Assembly (NCBI GenBank): GCA_036400075.1
Contig: DASWLV010000252.1
Span: 1 to 36,399, forward strand
Reading direction: 5' to 3'
DNA: 36,399 nucleotides
Source of the DNA: JALZCH01 sp036400075
GTDB taxonomy: Bacteria > Acidobacteriota > Blastocatellia > Pyrinomonadales > Pyrinomonadaceae
Position numbers and translations under genes: made by a program. Every line of letters starts with the position of its first letter. Position 1 is the stretch's first letter. The notes under the pieces were generated by a model that saw only the letters and a list, made by a program, of their open reading frames with translations, was not told the DNA's origin and searched no databases. Positions 9,186 to 16,678 of this stretch are shown here, piece after piece.

Positions 9186-11543
9186 ATGAAGGAACTACAA
9201 ACTTTGACACAGGTGATTGATCCGGTCTGCGGAATGAAAATCGTCCCTGAAAAAGCCGCAGGCAGCTACGATTACAACGGTGAAACTTATTATTTTTGCA
9301 GCAAAAGTTGTCTGGGGAAATTTCAGGCAAACCCGGAAAGTTTTCTAAAACCGAAAGCAGATGCGCAGGCTGGGAGCTGTTGCAATCATCACGGACACAA
9401 ACCTGCAACTGTGACGGTCGAAAAGCCGGAAAACTCGAAAAACGCCGAATACACTTGCCCGATGCATCCGGAGATTGTTCAAATCGGCCCCGGAAATTGT
9501 CCGATTTGCGGAATGGCGCTCGAACCGAAAATAATTTCGCTCGATGATGAACCCGACGCCGAATTTCTGGATATGAAACGGCGTTTTTGGATTTCAGCCG
9601 TTTTGACCGTTCCGGTTTTTGTCCTGGCGATGGCGGAAATGCTGCCGGAATTTCATACCGTCGTTTCGCCGAAAATCTCGCTCTGGATTCAATTCATTTT
9701 AGCAACGCCGGTTGTTGTCTGGGGCGGATTTCCATTTTTTCAGAGAGCCTGGGACTCAATTAAAAACGTCAGCCCGAATATGTTTACGCTGATCGCCCTT
9801 GGCACAAGCGCTGCGTACATTTTCAGTCTCTTTGCGCTGTTTTTACCCGATTTGTTTCCGGCAACGCTCAGAAACGAGCATACGGGAATTATTGCCGCCT
9901 ATTTTGAAGCGGCAGCGGTGATTACAACGCTTGTGTTGCTCGGTCAGGTTCTCGAATTGAATGCTCGCAGCCGGACTTCGAGCGCAATCAGGGAGCTTCT
10001 TCAGCTTGCGCCGGAATCGGCGACAATCGTTGCCGACGACGGATCGGAAACCGAAATTCCGCTTCAGCACGTCGAGGCAGGCGCAAAATTAAGAGTCAGG
10101 GCAAACGAGAAAATCCCGACGGACGGCACGATATTAGAGGGCGAATCCGCCGTTGACGAATCAATGATTACGGGCGAGTCGGTTCCGGTTGAGAAAACGC
10201 CGGGCGACAAAGTAATCGGCGGAACAATCAACGGCAGACGCGGCTTTGTAATGCGGGCGGAACGAGTCGGCAGCGACACTTTGCTTGCGCAAATCGTCAG
10301 AATGGTCGGCGAAGCGCAGCGGTCGCGCGCGCCGATTCAAAGAGTTGCCGACGCGGTTTCAAGCTACTTTGTCCCGGCGGTGGTTTTGGTTGCCATTGTC
10401 GCGTTTGTCGTCTGGCTGATTTTCGGCAGTTTGACTTACGCGCTTGTGGCGGCTGTTTCGGTTTTGATTATCGCCTGCCCGTGCGCTCTCGGTTTGGCGA
10501 CGCCGATGTCAATAATGGTCGGCAGCGGACACGGCGCGCGGCACGGCATTTTAATCAAAAAAGCCGAAGCCCTTGAAATTTTGGAGAAGGTCAACGTTAT
10601 TGTCGTTGATAAAACCGGAACTTTGACCGAAGGCAAACCGCGTCTGCAAAAAGTTGTCGCGTTAGCTGATTTGAGCGAAGACCAAATTTTAAAAGTTGCC
10701 GCGAGTCTGGAAAAATCGAGCGAACATCCTTTGGCGGAAGCAATCATTGGCGGCGCGCAAGAGCGCGGCATCGTGCTTACGGAAGTCGAAGATTTTGAAA
10801 CCGTTACCGGCAAAGGAGTTTTCGGAACAATCGAAGGCAGAAAGATTTTGCTCGGCAACAGCGCATTAATGAAAGAAAACGGCGTTGATTTGTCGAGCGG
10901 CGAAACGGCTGACGAGCTTCGCGCCGCCGGGAACACCGTGATGTTTGTCGCGGCTGACGGCAAATTAAAGGGGCTTCTCGGCGTTGCGGATACAATCAAA
11001 GAATCTGCGAAAGAAGCAATCACGGCGTTGCGCAAACAGAATATCGAAGTCGTAATGATGACGGGCGATAATGCGAAAACTGCGGAAGCCGTTGCAAAAA
11101 AACTCGGCATTGACCAGGTTTTTGCCGATGTTTTGCCCGAACAAAAAGCCGCCAGGATTAAAGAATTACAGGCGCAGGGGAAAATCGTAGCGATGGCTGG
11201 CGACGGAGTAAACGACGCGCCCGCGCTGGCGCAGGCGAATGTCGGAATTGCGATGGGAACGGGAACCGACGTTGCTATCGAATCCGCCGACATCACGCTT
11301 TTGCAAGGCGATTTGCGCGGAATTTTGCGGGCTAAAAATTTAAGCCGTGCGACGATGAAAAATATCCGTCAAAATCTGTTTTTCGCGTTTGTTTACAATC
11401 TGGTCGGCGTTCCGATTGCGGCGGGAGTTTTGTATCCGTTCTTCGGATTGCTGCTCAGCCCGATGATTGCGAGCGCGGCGATGACGTTCAGCTCGGTTTC
11501 GGTTATTGCAAACGCTTTGCGGCTGAGGCAGATAAAACTTTGA
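9186..11543 (+). CDS. copA: Heavy-metal (probably Cu+) translocating P1B-type ATPase
   Basis: ATG 9186 is preferred over an upstream GTG at 9174 because GAGGTGG (9176-9182) lies just ahead of it; this gives 785 aa. Residues 12-54 are a YHS domain (DPVCGMKIV, then YYFCSKSCLGKF). A CCNHHGH stretch is at 65-71 and a CPMHPE/CPICGM heavy-metal-binding domain at 91-110. The catalytic core has TGES (329-332), CPC (431-433), DKTGT (475-479), the HP motif (514-515) and GDGVNDAP (672-679). YN (737-738) and MxxSS (766-770) in the last two membrane helices, together with CPC, match Cu(I)-exporting P1B-1 ATPases. The classical GMTCxxC domains are replaced by the YHS and CPMHPE modules. It follows a MerR promoter and precedes two exported metal-protein candidates. 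Ag+ is an alternative substrate. Confidence 0.93.
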   Translation: MKELQTLTQVIDPVCGMKIVPEKAAGSYDYNGETYYFCSKSCLGKFQANPESFLKPKADAQAGSCCNHHGHKPATVTVEKPENSKNAEYTCPMHPEIVQIGPGNCPICGMALEPKIISLDDEPDAEFLDMKRRFWISAVLTVPVFVLAMAEMLPEFHTVVSPKISLWIQFILATPVVVWGGFPFFQRAWDSIKNVSPNMFTLIALGTSAAYIFSLFALFLPDLFPATLRNEHTGIIAAYFEAAAVITTLVLLGQVLELNARSRTSSAIRELLQLAPESATIVADDGSETEIPLQHVEAGAKLRVRANEKIPTDGTILEGESAVDESMITGESVPVEKTPGDKVIGGTINGRRGFVMRAERVGSDTLLAQIVRMVGEAQRSRAPIQRVADAVSSYFVPAVVLVAIVAFVVWLIFGSLTYALVAAVSVLIIACPCALGLATPMSIMVGSGHGARHGILIKKAEALEILEKVNVIVVDKTGTLTEGKPRLQKVVALADLSEDQILKVAASLEKSSEHPLAEAIIGGAQERGIVLTEVEDFETVTGKGVFGTIEGRKILLGNSALMKENGVDLSSGETADELRAAGNTVMFVAADGKLKGLLGVADTIKESAKEAITALRKQNIEVVMMTGDNAKTAEAVAKKLGIDQVFADVLPEQKAARIKELQAQGKIVAMAGDGVNDAPALAQANVGIAMGTGTDVAIESADITLLQGDLRGILRAKNLSRATMKNIRQNLFFAFVYNLVGVPIAAGVLYPFFGLLLSPMIASAAMTFSSVSVIANALRLRQIKL

Positions 11544-11643
11544 TTTTTAAGGAGAGTTTGATTAGGCAATAAACTTATAACAAACTACAACCGAAGCGGC
11601 GACATCTGAACTTGTTCGGATTCGCGCAACGGAAAATTCAAAA

Positions 11644-12087
11644 ATGGCAAAACGGCAACTGACAAATTGGAGTCTTATTTTCGCTGCGATCTTCGCGCTG
11701 CTTGTCTCGCCGATTGCTTCGGCTGCTTGCGCTTGCGCGATGCACGACAGCAAAAAATCTGACGAACACGCTGCAAATCAGATTGCCGATAACGATTGCC
11801 ATTCAGCCGCAACGCAGGCTAAAACAGAAGAACAAGCGGAAAACAATTGCGAAACGGCTTTAACTCAAAATGGTTGTTGCTGCGCGAAAAAAGCGCCGGA
11901 AACATCCGCTTTAAGCGAAAAGAAATCGGTTCAAAACGACAATTTCAACGGGCAAATTGCCGATGCGCATTTTGAATTTTTCGCTGCTGGTCAAACCGAA
12001 TCAATCCAATTTTACCGTCCTGAAATCATTTATCCGGCGCGTTCCGCGCTTTCGGAAAAACCTTCCCGCGCTGCGCCGCGTTTGTAA
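11644..12087 (+). CDS. Small exported Cys-rich protein in the copper cassette
   Basis: This is a 147-aa protein I do not recognise. A signal peptide (WSLIFAAIFALLVSPIASA, residues 9-27) is followed by a mature part with seven cysteines (29, 31, 52, 69, 78, 79, 80), including a CCC triplet, plus histidines at 34, 42 and 53. The C-terminal third has no Cys and ends with YRPEIIYPARSAL. The composition and its place between a Cu-ATPase and a cupredoxin protein suggest a periplasmic metal-binding or sequestering role; this is inference. Upstream in-frame codons reach a stop at 11578 without another start. No good Shine-Dalgarno is seen at 11644, although an AAGGAG at 11549-11554 lies 90 nt upstream. 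Confidence 0.65.
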   Translation: MAKRQLTNWSLIFAAIFALLVSPIASAACACAMHDSKKSDEHAANQIADNDCHSAATQAKTEEQAENNCETALTQNGCCCAKKAPETSALSEKKSVQNDNFNGQIADAHFEFFAAGQTESIQFYRPEIIYPARSALSEKPSRAAPRL

Positions 12088-12118
12088 AGCGAAACTTACC
12101 GATCACAAAAACACCGCG

Positions 12119-12168
12119 AGCCGTTTTAGTTTAACGGCTTCGGCGCAAACAGTCGTTTGAAAACGACT
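12119..12168 (+). promoter_or_regulatory. Two consecutive hairpins upstream of the cupredoxin-barrel gene
   Basis: AGCCGTT/AACGGCT (12119-12139) and AGTCGTTT/AAACGACT (12151-12168) form two adjacent short stem-loops in the 126-nt gap after the Cys-rich gene. Neither is followed by a U-tract, so they are not classical terminators. They may stabilise or attenuate the mRNA, or be protein-binding dyads. The gene downstream has its own AAGGAG (12202-12207). Confidence 0.4.
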
Positions 12169-12213
12169 ATTGCCGCTTGAAATTTATTAGCTTTACAAAA
12201 TAAGGAGTTTGCA

Positions 12214-14241
12214 ATGAGTAAATTATTTACGGCAACGATTCTTGCCATTTTTATGAGCGCGAGCGCATACGCGCATCAGGCGTTTACGCTTGTCAGCAGC
12301 GAAAAGAAAACAGTCAAGGAAAGCGAAATTAAAGGGCTGGAAAAAGACCAATCAGTTGGAAAAAAAGAAAAAAGCAATCTTAGCTTTGCCGATAAAATCA
12401 TCCGTCTTGTCGTCGTGACCGGACCGGAAGACGATATGCTTTCGTATTGGATTCAAGGTGTTAGAAATCCGACGCTTGTCGTTCCGGCTGGCACTACGCT
12501 AAAGATTTTGTTCGTTAATGTTGACGTTGATATGCGGCACGACATTCGTTTTGGTCACGTCACGGGCGATTTTCCGATTGCCCCCGCCATTACAGAAACA
12601 GCGGGCAGCGCAAAGCTCGATAAAAGAGCGGAAGACGGAACGCTGCAAGCCGAAGAAATAGTCGTCAAAGCAAATGAAAACGGCGCATACAAATATTTCT
12701 GCTCGGTTCGCGGTCACGCCAAAGGCGGAATGTGGGGCAACATCGCGGTGGGCATCAAGCCGGGCGAAAATCTAAAAGCTCCCGAAAAAATCCCGCACGT
12801 TCATTCAGCGGACGAGGAAAAAGAACCGCATCAACATGGCGCTGAAGAAAAACCGAAATCAGCCGTCGAAACCAATAAAGCGAGCGAGAAAAAGCCGAAC
12901 GAACAACAGTCTCAAACCCAAGAACAAAACGCAGAGCATAATCAGCATCAGGAAAAAAGCGCTGAAAACGAACCGCAAACGTCGGAAATGCCCGGAATGG
13001 CGCACGGCGAAAACCACAGCGCGTTGAAAATGCGTTCCGTCGTCAACATTAATGATCCTGCAACGCGAGAAAGCTCCGGCACTGCTTGGGTGCCGGAATC
13101 TTCGCCGATGTTCGGGCAAATGAAAGTTTTCAGCAACGGCGACACGCTAATGCTGCACGGCAGCGGATTTTTGCGTTATACATCGGTCGGTTCAAGCCGT
13201 GATTTATCGGTGGGCGGCAAAGGCGACCGCAGCCGATTTGACGCGCCGACGATGTTTATGGCGATGTATTCGCATCCTTTTGGTAATCGCGCGCAACTTG
13301 GGTTGCGCGCGATGGTCAGTCTTGACCCGATTATTGAGCGCGGTTACGGTTATCCGCTGCTTTATCAATCGGGCGAAACTTATCGCGGGCGTCCGATTCA
13401 CGACCGACAACACCCGCATGATTTTTTCAGCGAATTGTCGGCGTCTTTTTCCTACAAAATCAGCGAAAATCAATCGGTTTATTTTTACGCGGGGCTTCCC
13501 GGCGAACCGGCGCTCGGACCGCCGACGTTTATGCATCGCGCTTCGGCGATGAACAACCCGGACGCTCCGCTCGGGCATCACTGGCAGGACGCTTCGCACG
13601 TTACGTTCGGAGTTGTCACCGCCGGTTATTCGTTCGATAAATTTAAATTCGAGGCTTCCGCCTTTAAAGGACGCGAGCCGGACGAAAATCGTTGGAACAT
13701 TGATTCGCCGCGTCTCGACTCGTTCAGCGGACGCTTGACGTTTAACCCGAATAAAGAATGGTCATTTCAAATCTCGCACGGTTATCTAAAAAATCCTGAA
13801 CCTTACGAGCCGGATTTAAAGATTCTGCGGCGAACGACGGCTTCAGCGATTTACAACAAGAGTTTTAGAAATGATAAAAACTGGGCGAACAGTTTTGTGT
13901 GGGGACAAAATCATTCCGATGAAGGGCGCACGAATTCTTTTCTTTACGAAACCGATTTTCAGTTCCAGAAAAATTCGGTTTTCGGGCGATTCGAGCGCGT
14001 TCAGAAAAACGAACACGAACTGGTCTTGCCCCATCCGCACCCGGAAGGGAATTTTTGGGTTGGATTGCTTTCAGCCGGTTATGTCCGCGACATTATTAAA
14101 GACAAAGGCTTGGATGTCGGCGTCGGAGCGCAGGCGACATGGTACACAAATCCGGCGGAGATTTCTCGCTTTTACGGAGGAACGAATCACGGCGGTTTTC
14201 AAGTTTTCGTTCGCTTCCGCCCGTCAAAAATGCGGCACTAA
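12214..14241 (+). CDS. Cupredoxin domain fused to predicted outer-membrane barrel, copper cassette
   Basis: This is a 675-aa protein with AAGGAG 6 nt before the ATG. The signal peptide likely ends at AYA (residue 20), leaving His21 as the mature N-terminus. Residues ~60-185 look like a type-1 copper (cupredoxin) fold: VPAGTTLKILFVN, then His109 in MRHDIRF, then Cys163-x4-His168-x4-Met173 in YFCSVRGHAKGGMWG, the expected ligand set. A His/Glu/Gln-rich linker follows (195-270: HVHSADEEKEPHQH, EHNQHQ, MAHGENH). Residues ~290-675 have alternating polar/aromatic strands and many His and Met, consistent with a beta-barrel like those found in copper-resistance loci. It is last in the MerR-ATPase-Cys-rich cassette. 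I infer periplasmic/outer-membrane Cu capture or efflux. The cupredoxin call is strong; the barrel call is from pattern only. Confidence 0.8.
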   Translation: MSKLFTATILAIFMSASAYAHQAFTLVSSEKKTVKESEIKGLEKDQSVGKKEKSNLSFADKIIRLVVVTGPEDDMLSYWIQGVRNPTLVVPAGTTLKILFVNVDVDMRHDIRFGHVTGDFPIAPAITETAGSAKLDKRAEDGTLQAEEIVVKANENGAYKYFCSVRGHAKGGMWGNIAVGIKPGENLKAPEKIPHVHSADEEKEPHQHGAEEKPKSAVETNKASEKKPNEQQSQTQEQNAEHNQHQEKSAENEPQTSEMPGMAHGENHSALKMRSVVNINDPATRESSGTAWVPESSPMFGQMKVFSNGDTLMLHGSGFLRYTSVGSSRDLSVGGKGDRSRFDAPTMFMAMYSHPFGNRAQLGLRAMVSLDPIIERGYGYPLLYQSGETYRGRPIHDRQHPHDFFSELSASFSYKISENQSVYFYAGLPGEPALGPPTFMHRASAMNNPDAPLGHHWQDASHVTFGVVTAGYSFDKFKFEASAFKGREPDENRWNIDSPRLDSFSGRLTFNPNKEWSFQISHGYLKNPEPYEPDLKILRRTTASAIYNKSFRNDKNWANSFVWGQNHSDEGRTNSFLYETDFQFQKNSVFGRFERVQKNEHELVLPHPHPEGNFWVGLLSAGYVRDIIKDKGLDVGVGAQATWYTNPAEISRFYGGTNHGGFQVFVRFRPSKMRH

Positions 14242-14276
14242 AAACGGGGAAATGTGAGACAAGCACCTGATGCAAA

Positions 14277-14285
14277 TGTTATAAT
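14277..14285 (+). promoter_or_regulatory. Extended -10 promoter for ybaB-recR
   Basis: TGTTATAAT is an exact extended -10 element (TG at 14277-14278, TATAAT at 14280-14285). No good -35 is visible, which extended -10 promoters tolerate. It lies 46 nt before the ybaB ATG and after the end of the copper cassette, so ybaB-recR can be transcribed independently. Confidence 0.5.
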
Positions 14286-14330
14286 TAAAGCTGAAAGTTT
14301 GAAAATTTTAACCAAAGAAAGTGAGTAATT

Positions 14331-14636
14331 ATGAAATTTCCGGGCGGCGGTTTTAACCCGCAACAATTGATGAAACAGGCGCAGCAAATGCAGGAAAAAA
14401 TGGCGAAAGAGATGGAAGCTCTCGTCGTCGAAGCATCGGTCGGCGGCGGAATCGTGACCGTTCAAATGCGCGGCAATCACGAAGTCGTCAGCGTTAAAAT
14501 TCAGGAAGAAGCAGCGAAGGACGATGTTGAAATTCTACAGGATTTGATTGTCGCCGCTGTCAACGAAGCCAATCGCAAAGTCGAAGAAGCGATGCAAAGC
14601 AAAATCGGCGGAATGCTGCCGCCCGGAATGTTTTAG
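14331..14636 (+). CDS. ybaB: YbaB/EbfC-family nucleoid-associated protein
   Basis: This 101-aa protein matches the YbaB/EbfC family throughout. It has an N-terminal helix rich in Gln/Met (QQLMKQAQQMQEKMAKEMEA), the core VVEASVGGGIVTVQMRGNHE, and the C-terminal helix NEANRKVEEAMQSKIGGM. The family binds DNA as a dimer and affects nucleoid organisation. It is classically followed by recR, as here, and often preceded by dnaX. Here dnaX is absent and the copper cassette lies upstream instead. A 76-nt gap containing a heptad-repeat palindrome separates it from recR. Confidence 0.93.
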   Translation: MKFPGGGFNPQQLMKQAQQMQEKMAKEMEALVVEASVGGGIVTVQMRGNHEVVSVKIQEEAAKDDVEILQDLIVAAVNEANRKVEEAMQSKIGGMLPPGMF

Positions 14637-14640
14637 AAAC

Positions 14641-14710
14641 GGTTTTTGGTCTTCGGTCTTCGGTTTTTGATTTTTTCAACCCGAAAACCGAAGACCGAAG
14701 ACCGAAGACC
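14641..14710. repeat. Heptad-repeat palindrome between ybaB and recR
   Basis: The left half reads in perfect 7-nt register: GGTTTTT, GGTCTTC, GGTCTTC, GGTTTTT, GATTTTT (14641-14675). The right half is GAAAACC followed by three GAAGACC (14683-14710). A perfect 20-bp inverted repeat (14648-14667 / 14684-14703) results, with a 16-nt loop. It ends two bases before the recR ATG and so occupies the ribosome-binding-site position. Confidence 0.85.
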
Positions 14711-14712
14711 AA

Positions 14713-15333
14713 ATGTTAGAATATTCAGAATCAGTAGCCAAATTAATTGATGAATTTAAACGTCTGCCGAGCATCGGTCAGAAGTCTGCGCAGCGAATGG
14801 CTTTTTATCTGCTGCGGCGTCCGAAAGAAGAAGTCGAGCGGCTGGCGGACGCGATTCGGGACGTGAAAGACCGAATCACTTTTTGCAAGATTTGTAACAA
14901 TTTAACCGAAATCAACGAAAACCCGTGCCGGATTTGTTCGTCGCCGGGACGCGACCGCGCTGTGATCTGTGTCGTCGAAGAACCTTACAGCCTTGTCGCT
15001 GTGGAAAAAACCCGCTCTTACAAAGGCTTGTATCACGTTTTGCACGGCTCGCTGTCGCCGATTCGCGGCGTCGGACCGGACGAATTGATGCTGCAAAATT
15101 TGATTCCGCGGCTCGACCCCGAACAAAACGACGGTATTGATGTCAGGGAAATTATTTTAGCGACAAATCCGAACACCGAAGGCGAAGCGACGGCAAGCTA
15201 TGTTGCCAGACTGTTAAAACCTTTAGGCGTTCGCACCACGCGCATCGCAATGGGAATGCCGGTCGGTTCGGATTTGGATTTTGTTGACGAAGTAACGATG
15301 GATAAAGCGCTCGCCAACCGACACGAGATATAA
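14713..15333 (+). CDS. recR: Recombination protein RecR
   Basis: This 206-aa protein has the standard RecR layout: helix-hairpin-helix at the N-terminus (LPSIGQKSAQRMAFYLL, 18-34), a four-Cys zinc finger (C58, C61, C72, C75), and a TOPRIM domain (AVICVVEEPYSLVAVE onward, with TNPNTEGEATASYVARLL). It ends with a short C-terminal region containing GMPVGSDLDFVDEVTM. RecR works with RecO/RecF to load RecA at gaps. It is downstream of ybaB as in many bacteria. The start codon directly abuts GAAGACC repeats and has no Shine-Dalgarno, so translation may be leader-independent or coupled. Confidence 0.95.
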   Translation: MLEYSESVAKLIDEFKRLPSIGQKSAQRMAFYLLRRPKEEVERLADAIRDVKDRITFCKICNNLTEINENPCRICSSPGRDRAVICVVEEPYSLVAVEKTRSYKGLYHVLHGSLSPIRGVGPDELMLQNLIPRLDPEQNDGIDVREIILATNPNTEGEATASYVARLLKPLGVRTTRIAMGMPVGSDLDFVDEVTMDKALANRHEI

Positions 15334-15334
15334 T

Positions 15335-15439
15335 CAATTACGAATTTCAAATTACGAATTACGAATTATTGACTCGAATTTTGATTTTCTAAAAATTAAA
15401 TTCCTTCATTCGTAATTCGTAATTTGAAATTCGTAATTG
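15335..15439. repeat. Heptad-repeat palindrome between convergent recR and phosphoribosyltransferase genes
   Basis: A perfect 32-bp inverted repeat (15335-15366 / 15408-15439) encloses a 41-nt loop. The left arm reads as heptads ATTACGA, ATTTCAA, ATTACGA, ATTACGA, ATTATTG (15337-15371). The right arm mirrors this, with GTAATTC, GTAATTT, GAAATTC and GTAATTG in register. It starts directly after the recR stop region and ends exactly against the stop codon of the minus-strand gene. It may work as a bidirectional terminator, although its stem is AT-rich and has no U-tract. Confidence 0.85.
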
Positions 15440-16057
15440 TTAAAAGCGTACTTTTTCCTCGGCTTCGTCGGCACCGACGTTTTCGGTTTTTTGCAATTCT
15501 TCTCCGGTTTCGTAAAAATCCACATCGAATTCGACGAGCGATTGAATCGGAATATCGGCGATGTGCGTCGGCGCGTCTTTAAAACGGACGATTGCGCCGC
15601 AGCCGATTATTTCCGCTCCCATTTCTTTGACTCGTTCGGCGGCTTCCTGCATCGCTCTGCCGGAGCGAATAATGTCGTCAACCAAAATACACGGATAAAC
15701 TTCGCCTTCTTTGATATATTGCCGGAATTGCCGTTTGCCGTCTTCCAGCTCAGTCCAATAAATCTGGTTCGCGCTCAAGGCTTCGCGCACTCCGAAGGCG
15801 ACCGGAATTCCGCCCGGACTCGGGCTGATAATCGAAATTTTCGGCAGGCGACTCGAAATATCGCGTTCGAGCCGGAACAGACGGCTCAAGCCGACCGCCA
15901 AAATTCTCGCCGTGTCGTAATGACGAAAAGCGAGCGGCATTTGAAAATAATGCCCGGCGTGTTTGCCCGACGGATAAACAAAATGCCCTTTTCGATAAGC
16001 TCCGGTTTTTTCCAATATTTCCATCACCGATTCGGATGTCGGTATCAAATTAACCAT
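15440..16057 (-). CDS. Orotate phosphoribosyltransferase-like protein
   Basis: This 205-aa type I phosphoribosyltransferase has the PRPP-binding signature ILVDDIIRSG (124-133). An N-terminal segment GHFVYPSGKHAGHYFQ (25-39) resembles the OPRT 'GxFxLxSGxxSxxYF' pattern, and the loop SPSPGGIPVAFGV (79-91) is also present. OPRTs convert orotate plus PRPP to OMP in pyrimidine synthesis. The C-terminus (residues 185-205) is an acidic extension. AAGGAGG lies just upstream of the ATG (complement of 16062-16068). No other pyr genes are adjacent, so another PRTase specificity is possible. A Nudix gene lies 49 nt upstream in the same direction, suggesting a small nucleotide-metabolism operon. Confidence 0.75.
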   Translation of the reverse strand: MVNLIPTSESVMEILEKTGAYRKGHFVYPSGKHAGHYFQMPLAFRHYDTARILAVGLSRLFRLERDISSRLPKISIISPSPGGIPVAFGVREALSANQIYWTELEDGKRQFRQYIKEGEVYPCILVDDIIRSGRAMQEAAERVKEMGAEIIGCGAIVRFKDAPTHIADIPIQSLVEFDVDFYETGEELQKTENVGADEAEEKVRF

Positions 16058-16106
16058 TCGTCCTCCTTAAAATAAAAACTTTAAAATTGCTATCTAAAAG
16101 CATAAC

Positions 16107-16580
16107 TCAATTTTCCGGTTTTTCAGAAATCTTTAGCGCCAGCCGAATATGTTCGCGCTCGATTGTCGGAATTTCCGTTTTAACCTCATCAATTTGAAAC
16201 CAGCCCGCGTCAATGATTTCGCCTTTCTTCGGTTTGGCGTCGGTGTTTTCGGCGCGGCAAACATAAATTATTTCAACGTGGCTGCCTACTGTTCGCGTTT
16301 TAACGTGCCGCAAGTCGGTTATATTGATTCCGACCTCTTCCATCAATTCGCGTTTGAGCGCATTTTCCGGCTGCTCGCCCGGATTTAAAAAACCGCCGGG
16401 AAGCCCCCAGCCGGAGCGATTGGCGCGAATCAGGTGTTTGAGCAGAAGTACGTTTTGCGCCTCGTCGAAAACAACGCCGACGGCGGAAACCGTAAAGCTC
16501 GACTCCGTCAGGCGCACCAAAAACCGCCGCATTTTTCGCGGCATTCGCCGCCAGCTCCAACTCACGAAATTGTTTTTCAA
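16107..16580 (-). CDS. Nudix hydrolase
   Basis: The Nudix box is intact: GFLNPGEQPENALKREL followed by MEEVGI fits Gx5Ex7REUxEExGU. It is preceded by a strand GVVFDEAQNVLLLKH typical of the fold. These enzymes hydrolyse nucleoside diphosphates linked to another moiety; the substrate cannot be read from sequence. The start is uncertain. The TTG at 16580 has GGAG 8 nt upstream and is preferred; a TTG at 16601 would add seven residues, and ATGs near residues 13 and 17 of the chosen form are alternatives. The basic, aromatic N-terminus (SWSWRRMPRKMRRF) could be a peripheral anchor. Same direction as the downstream phosphoribosyltransferase. Confidence 0.88.
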   Translation of the reverse strand: MKNNFVSWSWRRMPRKMRRFLVRLTESSFTVSAVGVVFDEAQNVLLLKHLIRANRSGWGLPGGFLNPGEQPENALKRELMEEVGINITDLRHVKTRTVGSHVEIIYVCRAENTDAKPKKGEIIDAGWFQIDEVKTEIPTIEREHIRLALKISEKPEN

Positions 16581-16649
16581 AAAAAAATCTCCAAAAGGCA
16601 ATCGTCAAAATAAACGAAAAATTATCAAAATTTTACATTTTCGGTCTGT

Positions 16650-16678
16650 TTGACAAACCGCAATTTTCTCTCTATAAA
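16650..16678 (+). promoter_or_regulatory. Consensus-like sigma-70 promoter upstream of the metalloprotease
   Basis: TTGACA (16650-16655) and TATAAA (16673-16678) are separated by exactly 17 bp. Two more TTGAC motifs follow at 16681 and 16705; the last has a possible TAATTT at 16729 with 18-bp spacing. This is the best promoter match in the window and points toward the protease gene 154 nt downstream. Confidence 0.6.

Noticed and set aside
10436..11296. Long antisense ORF (286 aa) opposite the P-type ATPase
   Set aside because: It is a shadow of codon bias in the real gene; its Ser/Ala-rich product has no domain and lies entirely inside a well-supported CDS.
15437..16075. Plus-strand 212-aa ORF opposite the phosphoribosyltransferase
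   Set aside because: The minus-strand gene has the PRPP motif and AAGGAGG; the plus frame has no motif and starts in the palindrome.
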